A program made the translations under genes and the position numbers. A stretch of DNA of 64,000 bases from Plantibacter sp. VKM Ac-2880 (GTDB lineage: Bacteria > Actinomycetota > Actinomycetes > Actinomycetales > Microbacteriaceae): contig NZ_JADKSJ010000002.1 of the NCBI RefSeq assembly GCF_015351235.1, positions 1,178,001 through 1,242,000 of the forward strand. Reading direction: 5' to 3'. Shown one piece after another: positions 37,703 through 46,129 of this stretch (its first letter is position 1; every line of letters starts with the position of its first letter). The notes under the pieces are model-generated. The model was not told the origin of the DNA, did no database searches, and saw nothing but the letters and a program-made list of their open reading frames with translations.

Positions 37703-38628
37703 GAGTTCTCTCCGATCCACGCGGGCACCGCATGCGTGGGGAAGTAGCGTTCGCGGATCGCCTCGGACACCTGGCTCGTGACGTTCTGCACGGCGTCCAT
37801 CCGGCCGGGGAGGTCGCCGAGGGTGTCCTGGATGGGGCGGTACTCGAGGTCGCTGCGGATCTGACCGAGCAACCGCTGGGCGGAGTCGACCGTGCCGACC
37901 CGACCACGCCGCGGTTCGAGGTCGCGCATGCACTCCTCAGCCCGGCTGATCGAGAACATGACCGACCGCGGGAACAGCTGGTCGAGCAGCAGGAACTCGG
38001 CGGCGTTCTTCGCGCTCGGCATGCCGCGGTAGGTGCGCAGATACGCCTCGTACGCGCCGCAGGAGCGGAGGATCGTCGTCCACGACGGGCCGCTGGCCTC
38101 GGTGAGCGATCGCGTCGCCAGCAGGCGGGCCGTCATGTCGGCGCGCTCGAGGCTGCGGCCGAGGGTGAAGAACCGCCACGCGTCGTCACGGCTCGTGGCG
38201 GAGTCGACGATACCGACGGCGAGCGCCGACCGTTCGCGGACCCAGCCGAAGAACTCGTGGACCTTGTCGCTCGCGACCCGTCGCGGCATCCGCGCGCGGG
38301 TGGTGTTGAGGCACTCCCACAGCTCGGTCGACACGATCTCGCGGGCGCGACGGGCGTTCTCCCGAGCGGCGCCCAGGGAGTACGCGATCGACGCGGGGTG
38401 GGTGCGGTCGACGGCGAGCTGCGCGAGGACGTCCTGGCGGGTGAGTTCCTGGTCGGCCGGTGCGGCGCTCCCCATCACGGACAGCAGCGAACGGCAGGCG
38501 GTGTCCTCGTCGATCCACGGGTCCTCCAGCAGCAACTGCAGGTGGACGTCGAGGATGCGCGCGGTGCCGTCGCTCCGCTCGATGTAACGACCGATCCAGA
38601 ACAGGCTCTCGGCGATCCGGCTCAGCAT
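37699..38628 (-). CDS. Alpha-E domain protein (DUF403)
   Basis: A 309-residue all-helical protein covering the entire alpha-E domain. MLSRIAESLFWIGRYIERSD at the N-terminus is the family hallmark. Other conserved parts are RENARRAREIVSTELWECLN, WRFFTLGRSLERADMTARLL and FPRSVMFSISRAEECMRDL. Function is unknown; comparative studies of ATP-grasp amidoligases find it almost always with a permuted ATP-grasp protein and a transglutaminase, as here. It overlaps the ATP-grasp gene by 7 nt, with GGAGGA 6 nt before its ATG, and the transglutaminase by 4 nt. Confidence 0.92.
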   Translation of the reverse strand: MLSRIAESLFWIGRYIERSDGTARILDVHLQLLLEDPWIDEDTACRSLLSVMGSAAPADQELTRQDVLAQLAVDRTHPASIAYSLGAARENARRAREIVSTELWECLNTTRARMPRRVASDKVHEFFGWVRERSALAVGIVDSATSRDDAWRFFTLGRSLERADMTARLLATRSLTEASGPSWTTILRSCGAYEAYLRTYRGMPSAKNAAEFLLLDQLFPRSVMFSISRAEECMRDLEPRRGRVGTVDSAQRLLGQIRSDLEYRPIQDTLGDLPGRMDAVQNVTSQVSEAIRERYFPTHAVPAWIGENS

Positions 38629-40334
38629 GCTGCGTCCTCCTGCCCGTCGACACGCTCAGACGGTGCGTCCGCACGCGCCTGCTGCTGCTGCTCCTGCTGG
38701 TCCTGATTGCCCGTGGGCCGGTCCTGGGGCGAGTGCTCCGGGGTCGTGCCGTGGTCGTAGATGATCGGGATCGACGTCGTCTCCGTCGTGGCCTGCTCGG
38801 CGACGAGCCCCTGGATGTCGTGCGACGACGCCTCGGGAGCGGCGTTCGGGTCGTAGGCGCGGCCGACGACCCAGGTGTCCTTCGAGCCACCACCCTGGCT
38901 GGAGTTCACGACCAACTGCCCCTCCGGCAGCGCGACCCGCGTCAGGCCACCCGGCAGGACCCACACGTCGTTCCCGTCGTTGACGGCGAAGGGCCGGAGG
39001 TCGGCGTGGCGCGGACGCATGCCGTCCTCGACGAGGGTCGGGATGGTGGACAGCATGACGACCGGCTGCGCGATCCAGCCGCGCGGGTCCTCCTGCAGCT
39101 TCGTCTTCAGGGTCGCGAGCTCCTCCTTCGAGGCGTCCGGACCCACGACGAGCCCCTTACCGCCCGAGCCGTCGACGGGCTTGATGACGAGCTCGTCGAG
39201 CCGGTCGAGCACCTCCTCCAGGGCGAGCGGGTCCTCGAGACGCCAGGTGTCGACGTTCGGGAGGATCGCGTCCTCAGCGAGGTAGTACTTGATGAGGTCG
39301 GGCAGGTACGTGTAGACGAGCTTGTCGTCCGCGACGCCGTTGCCGACCGCGTTCGCGATCGTCACGTTGCCGAGGCGGGCCGCGAGCATCAGCCCGGGCG
39401 AGCCGAGCATCGAGTCGGCGCGGAACGACAGCGGGTCGAGGAACTCGTCGTCGACGCGACGGTAGATGACGTCGACGCGGGTCGGGCCGGCCGTGGTCCG
39501 CATGAACACCTTGCCGCCGGAGCAGAAGAGGTCGCGGCCCTCGACGAGCTCCACGCCCATGAGGCGCGCGAGCAGCGTGTGCTCGAAGTAGGCGGAGTTG
39601 TACACACCGGGGGTGAGCACGACGACGTTCGGGTCCTCGACACCGGGCGGGGCCGAAGCGCGGAGCGCCTGCAGGAGCTTGTTCGGGTAGTCGCCGACGG
39701 GGCGCACCCGCATCGAGACGAAGAGCTCCGGGAGGGTCTGCGCCATGACCCGACGGTTGGAGATGACGTAGCTGACGCCGGACGGGACGCGCACGTTGTC
39801 CTCGAGGACACGCATCTGGCCGTGTTCGTCGCGGATGAGGTCGATGCCGGAGACCTGGATGCGGACGCCGTTCGCGGCCTGGATCCCGTAGGCCTGCCGA
39901 TGGAAGTGGGAGGACGAGGAGATGAGCTTGGCGGGGATGACGCCGTCGCGCACGGCGAGCTGCGGACCGTAGACATCGGCGAGGAACGCCTCGAGCGCCT
40001 TCACCCGCTGCTTGATGCCGGCCTCGACCTGCGTCCACTCCTGCTGCTCGATCACCCGGGGGACCGCGTCGAGTGGGAACGGGCGCTCCTCACCGGCGAA
40101 ATCGAAGGTGACACCCTGCGCGAGATAGGAGCTGGCGAGGGCGTCGGTGCGCCCGCGGAGCTCCTCCTGGGTCATGCGTGCGAGGGAGGTGTAGATCTCC
40201 TGATACGCCCGCCTGGCGGTCGCGCCACCGGCGTGTTCAGCCGCCTCGCCGAACATCTCGTCGAAGGCGGGGACACCGCTCGCCGTCTTGCGCGGGGCCA
40301 GTGTGCCGCCGTAGCCATTGAACAGATCGCCCAT
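38622..40334 (-). CDS. Circularly permuted type 2 ATP-grasp protein
   Basis: A 570-residue predicted amidoligase (DUF404/DUF407). PHVIEQQEWTQVEAGIKQRV-type residues occur near 95 (actual text PRVIEQQEWTQVEAGIKQRV), followed by DVYGPQLAVRDGVIPA. Later parts are MRVLEDNVRVPSGVSYVISN with the acidic metal site, VVLTPGVYNSAYFEHTLLAR, FCSGGKVFMRT, LVIKPVDGSGGKGLVVG (ATP phosphate-binding loop) and RHADLRPFAVN. The permuted order places the nucleotide loop late in the chain. The last 45 residues are Gln-rich and polar (NQDQQEQQQQAR) and probably disordered. It heads the trio with alpha-E and transglutaminase; the peptide it makes is unknown. Confidence 0.92.
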   Translation of the reverse strand: MGDLFNGYGGTLAPRKTASGVPAFDEMFGEAAEHAGGATARRAYQEIYTSLARMTQEELRGRTDALASSYLAQGVTFDFAGEERPFPLDAVPRVIEQQEWTQVEAGIKQRVKALEAFLADVYGPQLAVRDGVIPAKLISSSSHFHRQAYGIQAANGVRIQVSGIDLIRDEHGQMRVLEDNVRVPSGVSYVISNRRVMAQTLPELFVSMRVRPVGDYPNKLLQALRASAPPGVEDPNVVVLTPGVYNSAYFEHTLLARLMGVELVEGRDLFCSGGKVFMRTTAGPTRVDVIYRRVDDEFLDPLSFRADSMLGSPGLMLAARLGNVTIANAVGNGVADDKLVYTYLPDLIKYYLAEDAILPNVDTWRLEDPLALEEVLDRLDELVIKPVDGSGGKGLVVGPDASKEELATLKTKLQEDPRGWIAQPVVMLSTIPTLVEDGMRPRHADLRPFAVNDGNDVWVLPGGLTRVALPEGQLVVNSSQGGGSKDTWVVGRAYDPNAAPEASSHDIQGLVAEQATTETTSIPIIYDHGTTPEHSPQDRPTGNQDQQEQQQQARADAPSERVDGQEDAAC

Positions 40335-40432
40335 GGCCCGACTCTACTCGGCCGCATGTTGCCGGGGTGTTTCCGGCAGCTCCGACCAGCCTGGCGTGGT
40401 GCGGTCACCGGTCACCGAGCCTGTCGAGGTGC

Positions 40433-40591
40433 GCCCTTCGACAGGCTCAGGGACCAGTGGGGCTCAGCCCTTCGACAAGCTCAGGGACCAGTGGGGCTCA
40501 GCCCTTCGACAAGCTCAGGGACCAGTGGGGCTCAGCCCTTCGACAAGCTCAGGGACCAGTGGGGCTCAGCCCTTCGACAGGCTCAGGGACC
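40433..40591 (+). repeat. Five-copy 34-bp tandem array of the TTCGACAAGCTCAGGG family
   Basis: Units begin at 40433, 40467, 40501, 40535 and 40569. Each starts GCCCTTCGACAAGCTCAGGG and ends ACCAGTGGGGCTCA, with G replacing one A in the first and last copies. The copies are almost identical, which indicates recent expansion. The array lies between the ATP-grasp gene start and the 3' end of the aldo/keto reductase gene, leaving only about 17 nt to the latter's stop. Confidence 0.92.
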
Positions 40592-40608
40592 GGGGACGGA
40601 GGGGCGCG

Positions 40609-41550
40609 CTAGGCGACCGAGGCGGCGGTGATGGCCGCGAGCTCGTCGGCGGAGAGCTCCAGCGTCGCCGAGGCGAGGAGGTCTGGCAGCTGCTCGACGG
40701 TGCGGGCGCTCGCGATCGGCGCGGCGACGGTCGGCTGCGAACGGAGCCACGCGAGCGACACGGTCGCGACCGAGACACCGTGGGCGGATGCCACCTCGTC
40801 GAGCACCGGCAGGAGCGCGGCGTGCTCGGCGAGGTACGCCTGGGCACCCTCGGCGCGGACGCTGTCGACGCTCGCACCCTCGCGGTACTTGCCGGTGAGG
40901 AAGCCCTTCGCGAGCGAGAAGTAGGGCAGCACAGCGAGCTGCTCGCGCTCGGCGATGGTGCGCAGCTCCCCCTCGAAGTCGCGCTCGACGAGGTTGTAGT
41001 GCGGCTGCAGGGCGATCGGGCGGTGCAGCCCCTTCGCCTCGACGATCTCGAACCACTCGGCGATACGGGCGGCGGAGTAGTTGGAGATACCGAGGTAGCG
41101 GACCTTGCCCGCGTCGACGAGCGACGACAGCGCCGTCACCGTCTCCTCCAGCGGGACGGACTCGTCGTCGAAGTGCGCGTAGTAGAGGTCGATGTGGTCG
41201 GTGCGGAGGCGCTCGAGTGAAGCGTCGGCGGCCTTCAGGATGTTGTCGGCGGCGAGACCCTGGAAGTCGGGGTGCTGACTGACCTTCGTCGCGATGACGA
41301 GCTCGTCGCGGTTGCCGCGCAGCTCCTGCCACTCGCCGACGAGGCGCTCCGAGTCACCACCGGTGTTGCCGGGGACCCACGCCGAGTAGCCGTCGGCGGT
41401 GTCGATGAAGTTGCCGCCGCCCGCGACGAACGCGTCGAGGATGTCGAACGAGGTCTGCCGGTCGGCGGTCCAGCCGAAGACGTTGCCGCCGAGGTTCAGC
41501 GGGAAGACGGACAGGTCGGACGTTCCGAGGGTGGTGCGGGCGTGAGTCAT
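40609..41550 (-). CDS. Aldo/keto reductase
   Basis: A 313-residue NADPH-dependent (alpha/beta)8 reductase. GNFIDTADGYSAWVPGN holds the catalytic Asp and Tyr, LVIATKVSQHPD the Lys, and HIDLYYAHFDDESVPLEETV the His of the tetrad. The NADPH-binding end is GAPIASARTVEQLPDLLAS-like near the C-terminus (PIASARTVEQ). It resembles the YajO/YghZ-type group that reduces a broad set of aldehydes and ketones. The 3' end abuts a 34-bp tandem array. No regulatory site is evident in the 155-nt gap to the divergent GNAT gene. Confidence 0.9.
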   Translation of the reverse strand: MTHARTTLGTSDLSVFPLNLGGNVFGWTADRQTSFDILDAFVAGGGNFIDTADGYSAWVPGNTGGDSERLVGEWQELRGNRDELVIATKVSQHPDFQGLAADNILKAADASLERLRTDHIDLYYAHFDDESVPLEETVTALSSLVDAGKVRYLGISNYSAARIAEWFEIVEAKGLHRPIALQPHYNLVERDFEGELRTIAEREQLAVLPYFSLAKGFLTGKYREGASVDSVRAEGAQAYLAEHAALLPVLDEVASAHGVSVATVSLAWLRSQPTVAAPIASARTVEQLPDLLASATLELSADELAAITAASVA

Positions 41551-41705
41551 CTGATGATCCTCCAGAGGTTCGGTTCAGGCGTGTGCCTCTCTCACGGTAA
41601 GGCGGAGGGCCGCGCGGCTATTCCTCGTGTCGTCGGATGACGGTCGGTCCACCGACCCCGGATCGGCACCCGGAACTCCGCTTCCGGCCGCCATACAGTG
41701 GAGGG

Positions 41706-42149
41706 ATGGGCTACCTCGTCGACGACTCGAAGGACCGCATCGACCGCGACGCCGTGTGGGGCGCACTCCGCGAGGTCTACTGGGCCAAGTGGCGGAGCCG
41801 GGCCGAGGTCGAAGCGCAGATCGACGACGCCTGGCGGGTCATCGGCGTGTACGAGGAGGAGACCGGCGCGCAGGTCGGCTTCGCCCGTGCCGTCTCGGAC
41901 GGACTCGGCTTCGCCTACCTCGCGGACGTCGTGGTGCTCGAAGCGCACCGCGGTCACGGTCTCGGCAAGCGCATCGTGCAGGCGATGATCGACGACGGGC
42001 CCGGCGCGCACTTCCGGTGGACGCTCTTCACGAGCGACGCACACGGGCTCTACGAGCAGTTCGGCTTCGCGGAACCCGGCCGGACGGCGCTCGTCCGGCC
42101 GGCCGCAGACCTCCCGGTGCACCCGACGCAGCGGCCGCCGGAATCCTGA
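41706..42149 (+). CDS. GNAT-family N-acetyltransferase
   Basis: A 147-residue acetyltransferase. YLADVVVLEAHRGHGLGKRI near residues 75-95 contains the beta4 strand and the R-G-x-G-L-G acetyl-CoA loop, and HGLYEQFGFAEPGRTAL forms the C-terminal substrate region. The protein starts MGYLVDDSKDRIDRDAVWGA, with GAGGG just before the ATG. Its length is that of a single GNAT domain. The substrate is not deducible, and no toxin-antitoxin partner is adjacent. Confidence 0.88.
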   Translation: MGYLVDDSKDRIDRDAVWGALREVYWAKWRSRAEVEAQIDDAWRVIGVYEEETGAQVGFARAVSDGLGFAYLADVVVLEAHRGHGLGKRIVQAMIDDGPGAHFRWTLFTSDAHGLYEQFGFAEPGRTALVRPAADLPVHPTQRPPES

Positions 42150-42201
42150 CCGCGACCTCACTCTCGCCCGGCCCCCAGCGATGACGGGCTACCGTTGACG
42201 C

Positions 42202-42633
42202 ATGTGGATCTCCGATGACGGCCGGTACAACATCGTCGATGTGCCGGCGGACGCCTATCCGGGGCGCGCGTACCTCCTCGAACTCGTAGCCGGGCTCGAA
42301 TCCGACGAGCTCCACACCCTCGTCGCCCGCATGCAGGCGTTCGACGACGCGATGATCGACCGGCTCGAGGGCCTGGTCGACGGCGATGCTCCCGAGGTGG
42401 CTCCGGATCCGGAGCGCGAAGCCCCCTACGTGGACGAGATGATCCCGCGCCGCGTGCTCGACTCCATCGACTGGGACGCGATCCTCACCCCGCCGTTCCG
42501 GATCGAGGCGATCGACGTCGCCGGCGACCGCTGGCGCATGGACGCCTGGGCCTTCCTCGAGTCGATCGTCGAACCGCCCGTCACGCGCCCGACCGCCCGC
42601 AACCTCGGCTCCTCCCCCATCGATCCGGCGTAA
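42202..42633 (+). CDS. Hypothetical acidic protein
   Basis: A 143-residue soluble, strongly acidic protein without signal peptide or membrane helices. It starts MWISDDGRYNIVDVPADAYP, has a helical middle (LVAGLESDELHTLVARMQAF) and a C-terminal part with DRWRMDAWAFLESIVEPPVT. I do not recognise the family. Codon usage matches the neighbours, and it sits 52 nt after the GNAT gene and 29 nt before the lactonase gene on the same strand, so the three may be cotranscribed. Confidence 0.7.
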   Translation: MWISDDGRYNIVDVPADAYPGRAYLLELVAGLESDELHTLVARMQAFDDAMIDRLEGLVDGDAPEVAPDPEREAPYVDEMIPRRVLDSIDWDAILTPPFRIEAIDVAGDRWRMDAWAFLESIVEPPVTRPTARNLGSSPIDPA

Positions 42634-42662
42634 ACCGGCACCTGCCGAATAGGCTGGATGTC

Positions 42663-43571
42663 ATGACCGACGACGATGTCACGATGACCGATCCTTCGCC
42701 GCTGCTCGCGGAGGGCGCCGAGCTCGAACACCTGTACACGGGCGCGATCTGGAGCGAAGGGCCGGCGTGGATCGCCGAGACCGGACGACTCCGGTGGAGC
42801 GACATCCCGAACGACCGCATCCTCGAGTTCGACGCGGCGAGCGGCGAGACGGCCGTGTTCCGCGACGCTGCCGAGTACACGAACGGACGCACGATCGACC
42901 GAGAGGGTCGCGTCGTGCAGTGCAGCCACGGGCGGCGCGCGGTCGAGATCGAGGGCCCCGACGGGCCGATCACGCTCGTCGACCGGTGGGCGGGCGTGCG
43001 CTTCAACTCACCCAACGACGTCGTGGTGCACTCCGACGGGTCGATCTGGTTCACCGACCCGCCCTACGGGATCGACGCGAGCGGCCGGGAGGGTCACCCC
43101 GGCGAGCAGGAGTACGACGGCTGCTTCGTCTTCCGCCTCGCCCCCTCGACCGGCGCGATCGAACCGGTGATCACCGCACTCGTGCACCCGAACGGGCTCG
43201 CCTTCTCCCCCGACCAATCCGTCCTCTACGTCTCCGACACCGGCGACGGGGCGCAGCGCATCGCCGCGTACGACGTCGCCGCCGACGGGGTCTCGGTCGA
43301 GCACGGCGACACCCCCGGCCGCACCTTCGCGGCGACGGCCGTCCCCGCCTCCGACGGCTTCCGCATCGACGTCGACGGCAACCTGTGGTCGTCGGCCGGC
43401 GACGGTGTCGAGGTCTTCGACCCCGCGGGCGTGACCATCCTGCGCATCCCGGTCCCGGAGCGCACGGCGAACGTCTGCTTCGCCGGCGAGGACGGCATGA
43501 CGCTCTACATCACCGCGTCGAACTCCCTGTACCGCATCCGCACGGCCACCCGGCAGGCGCCGCGGCCCTGA
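42663..43571 (+). CDS. SMP-30 / gluconolactonase family protein
   Basis: A 302-residue six-bladed beta-propeller lactonase, probably hydrolysing a sugar lactone in the cytosol. The metal-binding residues sit in WSEGPAWIAETGRLRWSDIP (Glu), RFNSPNDVVVHSDGSIWFTD (Asn), and HPNGLAFSPDQSVLYVSDTG (Asn and Asp), which are the diagnostic motifs. It precedes, in convergent orientation, a LacI regulator and lies near a sugar ABC importer and beta-galactosidase. This suggests hydrolysis of an aldonolactone produced by a sugar dehydrogenase in the same region. That substrate link is inference. Confidence 0.9.
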   Translation: MTDDDVTMTDPSPLLAEGAELEHLYTGAIWSEGPAWIAETGRLRWSDIPNDRILEFDAASGETAVFRDAAEYTNGRTIDREGRVVQCSHGRRAVEIEGPDGPITLVDRWAGVRFNSPNDVVVHSDGSIWFTDPPYGIDASGREGHPGEQEYDGCFVFRLAPSTGAIEPVITALVHPNGLAFSPDQSVLYVSDTGDGAQRIAAYDVAADGVSVEHGDTPGRTFAATAVPASDGFRIDVDGNLWSSAGDGVEVFDPAGVTILRIPVPERTANVCFAGEDGMTLYITASNSLYRIRTATRQAPRP

Positions 43572-43583
43572 CGGTCGCGCCGC

Positions 43584-44606
43584 TCAGACGGAGGAGGCGC
43601 GGACGACGAGCTCGGGCTGGAAGACGAGGTGGCGCGCGGACGGCGGCGGGGTCGGCGCACCCTCCGCGACGGCGAACTCGCCCAGGAGCAGCTCCACCGC
43701 GGCGACACCGAACCCCTCGTGCGGCGCGCGCACGGAGGTGAGCGGGATGATCGACGACTCGGCGAACTCGATGTCGTCGTAGCCGACGATCGCGAGGTCC
43801 TCCGGCACGCGGAGCCCGTGCTCGACGACGAGCGTCTGCATGATGCCGAGGGCGAGCAGGTCGTTCACCGCGAACACGGCGTCGGGACGCGCCTCGGGTG
43901 GGCGGGCGGCGATGGCCCGGCCGAGCTCGCGGCCCTCGGCGATCGTACGCTCGGTGCCCGCGATCACCTCGAGGGTCGCCCCGGGCACGGCGGCCACGGC
44001 GGCGCTGGCCCCCTCGAACCGGTCGGCGACCTGACGGATGCCGAGGGGACCGCCGACGAAGGCGAGTCGGCGGCGGCCGGCCGCCAGCAGGTGCTCGGCC
44101 GCGAGGAACCCGCCGCGCACGTCGTCGACGGACACCGACGGCTGATCCGGCGAGGACGCCAACTGCCCGACGAGGACCGAGGGGATGCCCCGCTGCCGGA
44201 TGCTCGTCAGCCGCTCCTCCACCGACTCGTGCGACGCGACGAGCATGCCCTGCACCCGCTGCGCCTCGAACATGCCGAGGTAGGCGTCCTCGCGCTCACG
44301 GCTGCGGTTGGAATTGGCGATGAAGACGGAGAGGCCGTCCTCGGCGGCGCGCTGCTCGACGCCCTCGGCGATCGTCGCGAAGAACGGGTTGCTCACGTCC
44401 GGCGCGATGTAGGCGATGGTGCCGCTGCGGCCGAGACGCAGCTGCCAGGCGGCGTTGTTGCGGACGAACCCGAGCTGGTCGATGGCGCGCTGGATGCGCT
44501 CCTGCTTCTCCGGTGAGACGCGGTCGGGGTGGTTGATGTAGTGCGAGACCGTGCCCATGGAGACGTCGGCGAGCGTCGCGACCTCGCGGATGCCGACTCG
44601 TCCCAT
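43584..44606 (-). CDS. LacI-family regulator of the sugar ABC / SDR region
   Basis: A 340-residue repressor. Its helix-turn-helix and hinge read IREVATLADVSMGTVSHYIN, then RVSPEKQERIQRAIDQLGFV and NNAAWQLRLGRSGTIAYIA. The effector domain includes GAPFVFAVNDLLALG-like sequence (DAVFAVNDLLALGIMQTLV) and VGYDDIEFAESSIIPLTSV. It lies 78 nt upstream of the CMD gene's 3' end on the same strand, and two TTGAAACG-type sites stand at the divergent SDR and ABC promoters (46004-46017, 46116-46129). These sites are its most likely operators; the inducer would be the transported sugar or a derivative. Confidence 0.9.
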   Translation of the reverse strand: MGRVGIREVATLADVSMGTVSHYINHPDRVSPEKQERIQRAIDQLGFVRNNAAWQLRLGRSGTIAYIAPDVSNPFFATIAEGVEQRAAEDGLSVFIANSNRSREREDAYLGMFEAQRVQGMLVASHESVEERLTSIRQRGIPSVLVGQLASSPDQPSVSVDDVRGGFLAAEHLLAAGRRRLAFVGGPLGIRQVADRFEGASAAVAAVPGATLEVIAGTERTIAEGRELGRAIAARPPEARPDAVFAVNDLLALGIMQTLVVEHGLRVPEDLAIVGYDDIEFAESSIIPLTSVRAPHEGFGVAAVELLLGEFAVAEGAPTPPPSARHLVFQPELVVRASSV

Positions 44607-44683
44607 GGTTCACCCCTGCCCTCGTGCTGCGTGCCCCGGGAGCGTTCCCGCGGCCCGGCTCAGTCTAGATCGCCCCGTCTCGG

Positions 44684-45103
44684 TCAGTCCTGATCGCGGC
44701 GCGGCTCCGGTCCGAGGGGCTCGGGGATCTCCACGCCGACCTCGATGAGGGCGTCCGTGACGACCCGGATGGCGTTGAGCGCACGCGGGAACCCCGCGTA
44801 CTGCACGGTGTGGATGACCGTCTCGAGGATCTCCGTGGCCGAGCACCCCACGTTGATCGCTCCGCGCGTGTGCCCGCGGAGCTGCGGCTCCAGGCCGCCG
44901 AGGGCGACGAGCGCCGCGAGGGTGATGAGCTCCCGCTGCGCCAGCGTCAGGCCGGGACGCGAGTAGATGTCCCCGAAGTTGAACTCGATCCCGAAGCGGG
45001 CGAGGTCCTGCGCGAGACCCGTCTGCATCGCGACGAGCCCCTCCGACTTCCCCTCGCCGTACACCTCGTCGAACTTCGCCTTGCCTCGCTCGAGCCGCGT
45101 CAT
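44684..45103 (-). CDS. Carboxymuconolactone decarboxylase family protein
   Basis: A 139-residue CMD/AhpD-fold protein. Conserved parts are DIYSRPGLTLAQRELITLAA, then LGGLEPQLRGHTRGAINVGC and EILETVIHTVQYAGFPRALN. The Cys-x-x-His pair of AhpD peroxidases is missing, so a decarboxylase or structural role is more likely than peroxidase. The ATG at 45103 has AGGAGA 4 nt upstream; an in-frame ATG at 45121 lacks one. It follows the SDR gene (35-nt gap) in the LacI-controlled unit. In sugar loci such proteins accompany dehydrogenases but have no settled function. Confidence 0.88.
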   Translation of the reverse strand: MTRLERGKAKFDEVYGEGKSEGLVAMQTGLAQDLARFGIEFNFGDIYSRPGLTLAQRELITLAALVALGGLEPQLRGHTRGAINVGCSATEILETVIHTVQYAGFPRALNAIRVVTDALIEVGVEIPEPLGPEPRRDQD

Positions 45104-45138
45104 GTCGTCTCCTGCCGTCATCGTCGTCGCCCCGTCGC

Positions 45139-45888
45139 CTAGATCGAGTGTCCGCCGTCGAGCGGCAGGATCAGGCCGGTGATGTTCACGGCGGCGGGTG
45201 AGGCGAGGAAGACGACGGTCTCCGCGAGGTGCTCCGGCTCGCCGAGGAGCCGCGTGGGGATCTGCGCGAGGAGGGCCTCGCGGCGTTCCGGGGTGTCGTT
45301 GTCCCGGCCGGGCGTCGCCTGCGCGCCGGGCGCGAGCGCGTTCACCGTGATGCCCTGCTCGGCGACCTCGATCGCGAGGGACTTCGTGAGCCCGACGACA
45401 CCGGCCTTGGCTGCGGCGTATGCGATCGCCCCGCGGACGAGGCGGCCGCCACTCACGGCGGCGATCGACGCGATGCTGATGATGCGACCCGAGCGCTGCT
45501 CGAGCATCGAGGGCAGGACGGCCCGGGTCACGTTGAAGACCGAGTTGAGGTTGCGGTCGATCTGCGTCGTCCAGGTCTCGGAGGTCATCTCGTGGAAGAA
45601 GCTGACGGCTCCGCCACCGGCACCGTTCAGCAGGATGTCGACGCCGCCCCACTCGGCGACGATGCCCCCGACGGCGGCCTGCACGGCGTCGAAGTCGGTC
45701 AGGTCGGCGGTGGCCGAGGCGGCGCGCACCCCGTGCGCCCGGACCAGTTCCGCAGTCTCCTCGAGGCCGGCGGCATTGAGGTCGAGGCCGGCGACGTCGG
45801 CGCCCTCGGCGGCGAGCTTCTGGGCGATCACCCGACCGAGCGCTCCTGCTGCTCCGGTGATGATCGCTCGCTTGCCCTGCAACCTCAT
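45139..45888 (-). CDS. Short-chain dehydrogenase/reductase
   Basis: A 249-residue classical SDR. Cofactor binding is AIITGAAGALGRVIAQKLAA (TGxxxGxG); NGAGGG replaces the usual NNAG; the catalytic tetrad is in DRNLNSVFNV (Asn), SIASIAAVSG (Ser) and AYAAAKAGV (Tyr and Lys). Asp after the second strand (GLDLNAAG) suggests NAD(H) preference. A consensus-like promoter with an overlapping TTGAAACG operator lies upstream at 45989-46017. It is divergent from the sugar importer and could oxidise the imported sugar or its acid. Confidence 0.92.
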   Translation of the reverse strand: MRLQGKRAIITGAAGALGRVIAQKLAAEGADVAGLDLNAAGLEETAELVRAHGVRAASATADLTDFDAVQAAVGGIVAEWGGVDILLNGAGGGAVSFFHEMTSETWTTQIDRNLNSVFNVTRAVLPSMLEQRSGRIISIASIAAVSGGRLVRGAIAYAAAKAGVVGLTKSLAIEVAEQGITVNALAPGAQATPGRDNDTPERREALLAQIPTRLLGEPEHLAETVVFLASPAAVNITGLILPLDGGHSI

Positions 45889-45988
45889 GTGCGGTTCCGT
45901 TCCGTTTCGTCCGGCGCGTTCAGGCGCCGTGCATCGTCATTGATCTCGACCGTCCGCGCGGTGTCGAGACCACGAGGCGACCGCCCCC

Positions 45989-46017
45989 ATTGTCGCCCCG
46001 GACTTGAAACGTGTCAA
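45989..46017 (-). promoter_or_regulatory. SDR-CMD promoter with LacI-type operator over the -35 box
   Basis: On the minus strand TTGACA (46017-46012), 17 nt, GACAAT (45994-45989) forms a good sigma-70-like promoter. The site TTGAAACGTGTCAA (46004-46017, plus strand) overlaps the -35 box and shares TTGAAACG with the operator at 46116-46129. Binding there would block polymerase. The leader to the SDR ATG is about 95 nt. Confidence 0.65.
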
Positions 46018-46080
46018 TGCACATTCCTGCATCCCCCGCTCGACCCGGAACCGCCGCCGTGATTGGGGCCGATCCGATGC

Positions 46081-46129
46081 TTGACATGCGAGCTGAGCGC
46101 GGTTAGCCTCGGCCATTGAAACGCTTCAA
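46081..46129 (+). promoter_or_regulatory. Sugar ABC promoter with LacI-type operator at the start site
   Basis: TTGACA (46081-46086), 17 nt, TAGCCT (46104-46109) is a strong promoter candidate. TTGAAACGCTTCAA (46116-46129), a near-perfect 14-bp palindrome with central CG, covers the expected start site, the classic position for LacI-type repression. The rest of the 303-nt gap to the divergent SDR gene holds the opposing promoter and no open reading frame I can support. Confidence 0.7.

Noticed and set aside
40433-40591. CRISPR array
   Set aside because: Units repeat head to tail with no unique spacers, and there are no cas genes.
44684-45103. AhpD-type peroxidase assignment for the CMD protein
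   Set aside because: The catalytic Cys-x-x-Cys / His set of AhpD is absent; only the helical CMD core is conserved.
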